Shown here piece by piece: positions 44,600 to 46,089 of a DNA stretch of 46,089 nt (its first letter is position 1; each line of letters opens with the position of its first letter). This DNA is from Bacteroidales bacterium (lineage in GTDB: Bacteria; Bacteroidota; Bacteroidia; Bacteroidales; P3), in the NCBI GenBank assembly GCA_017555745.1, contig JAFZFU010000050.1, positions 1 through 46,089 on the forward strand. The letters run 5' to 3'. The notes beneath the pieces are model-generated. The model saw only the letters and a list, made by a program, of their open reading frames with translations. It was not told where the DNA came from and searched no databases. The position numbers and the translations under genes were made by a program.

Positions 44600-44645
44600 A
44601 CAATATATACCACCCTACCTACCCTACCACCCTACCTAGTGTTTT
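44600..44645 (-). repeat. Repeat element copy C, inverted and partial
   Basis: On the minus strand it reads AAAACACTAGGTAGGGTGG, TAGGGTAGGTAGGGTGG and then TATATATTG. The G block thus faces that of copy A across about 350 bp and is nearly complementary to it, so a long-range stem or two facing G-rich strands are possible. No full stem-loop like those of A and B is present. Confidence 0.55.
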
Positions 44646-44677
44646 CTTCTTTTTTTTTGAGTGAAACAGTAAACCGT

Positions 44678-45142
44678 TTACACCAACTTGAATCGGATGC
44701 GAAGCACTCCTTCGTTGTAATCGTGCGAGATGATTTTAAAAATGCCTATCTCGGCAGTGTTTTTTACATGAGTGCCCACACAGGCACACACATCATAATC
44801 GCCCACATACACCAAGCGTAATGTTTCGCTTACACCTGTAGGCAACTTGTTCAAATCCACCTCATCGGGATTCACCTCTGCACGTGGCACCAGCTTTGTA
44901 GATACTTCCAAATTAGAAGCTATAACTTCGTTTACTTTATCCTCTACAGTCTGCATTTGTTCGGCAGTAGGAGCCTGAGGTAAATAATAGTCGCACTTGC
45001 TTTTCTTACGTTCTATATGTGCATTATGACTACGACCGCAGCCAAACATATTCACCATCGTTCTGTTAAGAATATGCTCCGCCGAATGCATTGGAGGATA
45101 TTCCTGCTTGTTGTGTTCGTTAAGTATTATTTCTTGTTCCAT
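44678..45142 (-). CDS. AlaX-like trans-editing (tRNA synthetase SAD domain) protein
   Basis: 154 residues corresponding to a free-standing editing domain of alanyl/threonyl-tRNA synthetases. Zinc ligands are MHSAEHIL (HxxxH, near 19-23) and CACVGTH (Cys and His near 118-124). Such proteins hydrolyse mischarged Ser- or Gly-tRNAAla. The domain is short, lacking the N-terminal part found in longer AlaX forms, and its exact tRNA is unknown. It is 64 nt downstream of the RhuM-Fic gene. Confidence 0.82.
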   Translation of the reverse strand: MEQEIILNEHNKQEYPPMHSAEHILNRTMVNMFGCGRSHNAHIERKKSKCDYYLPQAPTAEQMQTVEDKVNEVIASNLEVSTKLVPRAEVNPDEVDLNKLPTGVSETLRLVYVGDYDVCACVGTHVKNTAEIGIFKIISHDYNEGVLRIRFKLV

Positions 45143-45206
45143 AATAGTATGTTTTATTTTGTAAGATATCTATTCATAAATAATGATAACCATATATATA
45201 TGAGAA

Positions 45207-46089
45207 TCATTGGTTTTGTTGATTTATAAGGTTTACAACTACTTTTACCATTATATCCTTTTCTTCTGTACGACTTTCGGCAATCATTAACGTAAGTGCT
45301 ACAAGGGTATTGTCTGCTATTCGTTTACCACCATCAGCACGATAAAGTATACCATTACGTTCCATAAACCAAAGAAATAGCATTGCTGCTATACGTTTGT
45401 TGCCATCGCTGAATGAATGATTTTTTATTACTAGATAAAGCAACATAGCTGCTTTTTCTTCAATGCTTGGATACAACTCTTCGCCACCGAATGTCTGATA
45501 GATTTGCCTAATAGAACTTTTGAAAGAGTCATCCTTTTCATTGGCAAAAAGATTACTTTCACCAAACTTCTCTTTCAAATTAAGGATTGCCTCCATTGCA
45601 TTTTCGTATGTTGCATGAAAGCGTTCTTCTTTAGTTGTCTTTTCTATAACAAGCTGTTGATAGTCATAACGGTCGAGGGTATCAAGAGCATAAACATAAT
45701 CAGCAACAACCGATAAAAGACCCACAGATTGGTCATCGGTAAGCTTTTCTTGTGTGTTTACAGTGTGAGCAAGTAATCGAACAACATCTTTAAGTTCATT
45801 ATAATGTTTTAGTTTAATCTTATCATTTATAGCATAACCTTTTATGATATAATCTTTGAGTATTTTGTTTGCCCATTGACGAAAACGAGTACCATTGATT
45901 GATTTTACGCGATAACCAACAGATATTATAACATCAAGATTATACATTGTAGTTTCATACACTTGGTCACCATCTATACCCACATGTGCAAATTTTGCAC
46001 TTGTGATATTTCTATCAAGTTCTCCTTCTTTAAAACAATTATTTATATGTCGAGCTATAACAGTTCTATCACGACCAAATAACGTTGCC
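45207..46089 (-). CDS. RhuM-family protein with C-terminal Fic/Doc domain (5' end outside window)
   Basis: At least 293 codons, open to the right edge, so the start lies outside. The N-terminal part matches the RhuM family: LFGRDRTVIARHINN, AKFAHVG, then YNLDVIISVGYRVKS and FRQWANKILKDYIIKGY. The C-terminal part has a Fic motif HSFSDGNKRIAA, of the Doc-like form (K in place of the usual GR pair), so it may phosphorylate or AMPylate a target, or be a degenerate Fic. RhuM was named in a Salmonella pathogenicity island and related genes often lie near restriction-modification genes; its role is not established. It may mark an accessory region beginning at the right edge. Confidence 0.85.
   Translation of the reverse strand, partial: ATLFGRDRTVIARHINNCFKEGELDRNITSAKFAHVGIDGDQVYETTMYNLDVIISVGYRVKSINGTRFRQWANKILKDYIIKGYAINDKIKLKHYNELKDVVRLLAHTVNTQEKLTDDQSVGLLSVVADYVYALDTLDRYDYQQLVIEKTTKEERFHATYENAMEAILNLKEKFGESNLFANEKDDSFKSSIRQIYQTFGGEELYPSIEEKAAMLLYLVIKNHSFSDGNKRIAAMLFLWFMERNGILYRADGGKRIADNTLVALTLMIAESRTEEKDIMVKVVVNLINQQNQ

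Larger units (their letters stand above)
44045..44677. other. Convergent intergenic region with a repeated element, no gene
   Basis: 630 nt between typA and the AlaX-like gene. After the typA terminator it is filled by two direct copies and one inverted partial copy of an AT-rich, G-block-ended element (44133-44254, 44322-44452, about 44600-44645). No protein-coding frame is supported. Confidence 0.6.

Noticed and set aside
1..46089. tRNA, rRNA, tmRNA, RNase P RNA
   Set aside because: I looked in all gaps for T-loop GGTTCRA patterns, CCA ends and known RNA cores and saw none; a short or divergent RNA could still be missed.
1..46089. Insertion sequences, integrases, phage genes
   Set aside because: No transposase, recombinase or phage protein signature occurs in any long frame.

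Overview
The window reads as a chromosomal segment of an AT-rich member of the Bacteroidota, most likely an anaerobic Bacteroidales. Support comes from promoters of the Bacteroidetes type (TTG, about 20 bp, TAnnTTTG) with no clear Shine-Dalgarno sites, a FeoA-FeoB fusion, a long Bacteroidetes-type NusB, the gene order rplM-rpsI-rpsB-tsf, a ferredoxin-dependent 2-oxoacid oxidoreductase, many SpI/SpII-exported proteins, and a large secreted protein ending in a type IX secretion (type B) sorting domain. I saw no tRNA, rRNA, CRISPR array, transposase or integrase.

Layout. 452-3231 (minus): comF-like phosphoribosyltransferase followed by a Zn-metallopeptidase lipoprotein. 3308-7452 (plus): a coiled-coil lipoprotein with its own terminator, then a PP-loop ATPase resembling MurL, queG and lipA. 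7714-14152 (minus): acpP-fabF-fabH-etfB-etfA-acyl-CoA dehydrogenase, a lipid module joining fatty-acid initiation and elongation genes to an electron-transferring flavoprotein whose EtfB carries a motif seen in electron-bifurcating types. 14684-23444 (minus): ruvB-hutI-patatin/beta-barrel protein-lolD-rlmB-transglutaminase lipoprotein, probably one long transcription unit from a promoter near 23650. 24047-24997 (minus): two small hypothetical exported or membrane proteins in a low-density stretch. 25637-28102: feoAB. 28305-30931: ribosomal operon rplM-rpsI-rpsB-tsf. 31174-34710: nusB-DUF1573 lipoprotein-yajC-YbbR-like-coaE. 35334-36341 (plus): gapA. 36788-38800 (minus): T9SS cargo. 39195-41921 (plus): korD-vorB-korB-korC. 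42218-44044 (plus): typA. 44678-46089 (minus): an AlaX-like tRNA editing protein and a RhuM-Fic protein cut by the window edge.

The coding content is mostly housekeeping; the unusual signal is in the gaps. Three intergenic regions hold short repeats phased on the DNA helix: an 11-bp tandem at 7616, palindromic CGAGGAAAA units at 22-bp steps at 14547-14614, and AATGGGTACCCATT palindromes at 22-23-bp steps at 25246-25326. The gap after gapA shares motifs with the 14.5 kb array. The typA/alaX gap holds two direct copies and one inverted partial copy of an AT-rich element with a stem-loop at one end and a G-rich GGTAGGG block at the other; its two full stem-loops differ in sequence but keep pairing. 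At the left edge a promoter drives a structured leader out of the window. The acpP-fabF-fabH-etfBA-acd cluster and the MurL-like PP-loop protein are the most interesting protein-level leads.
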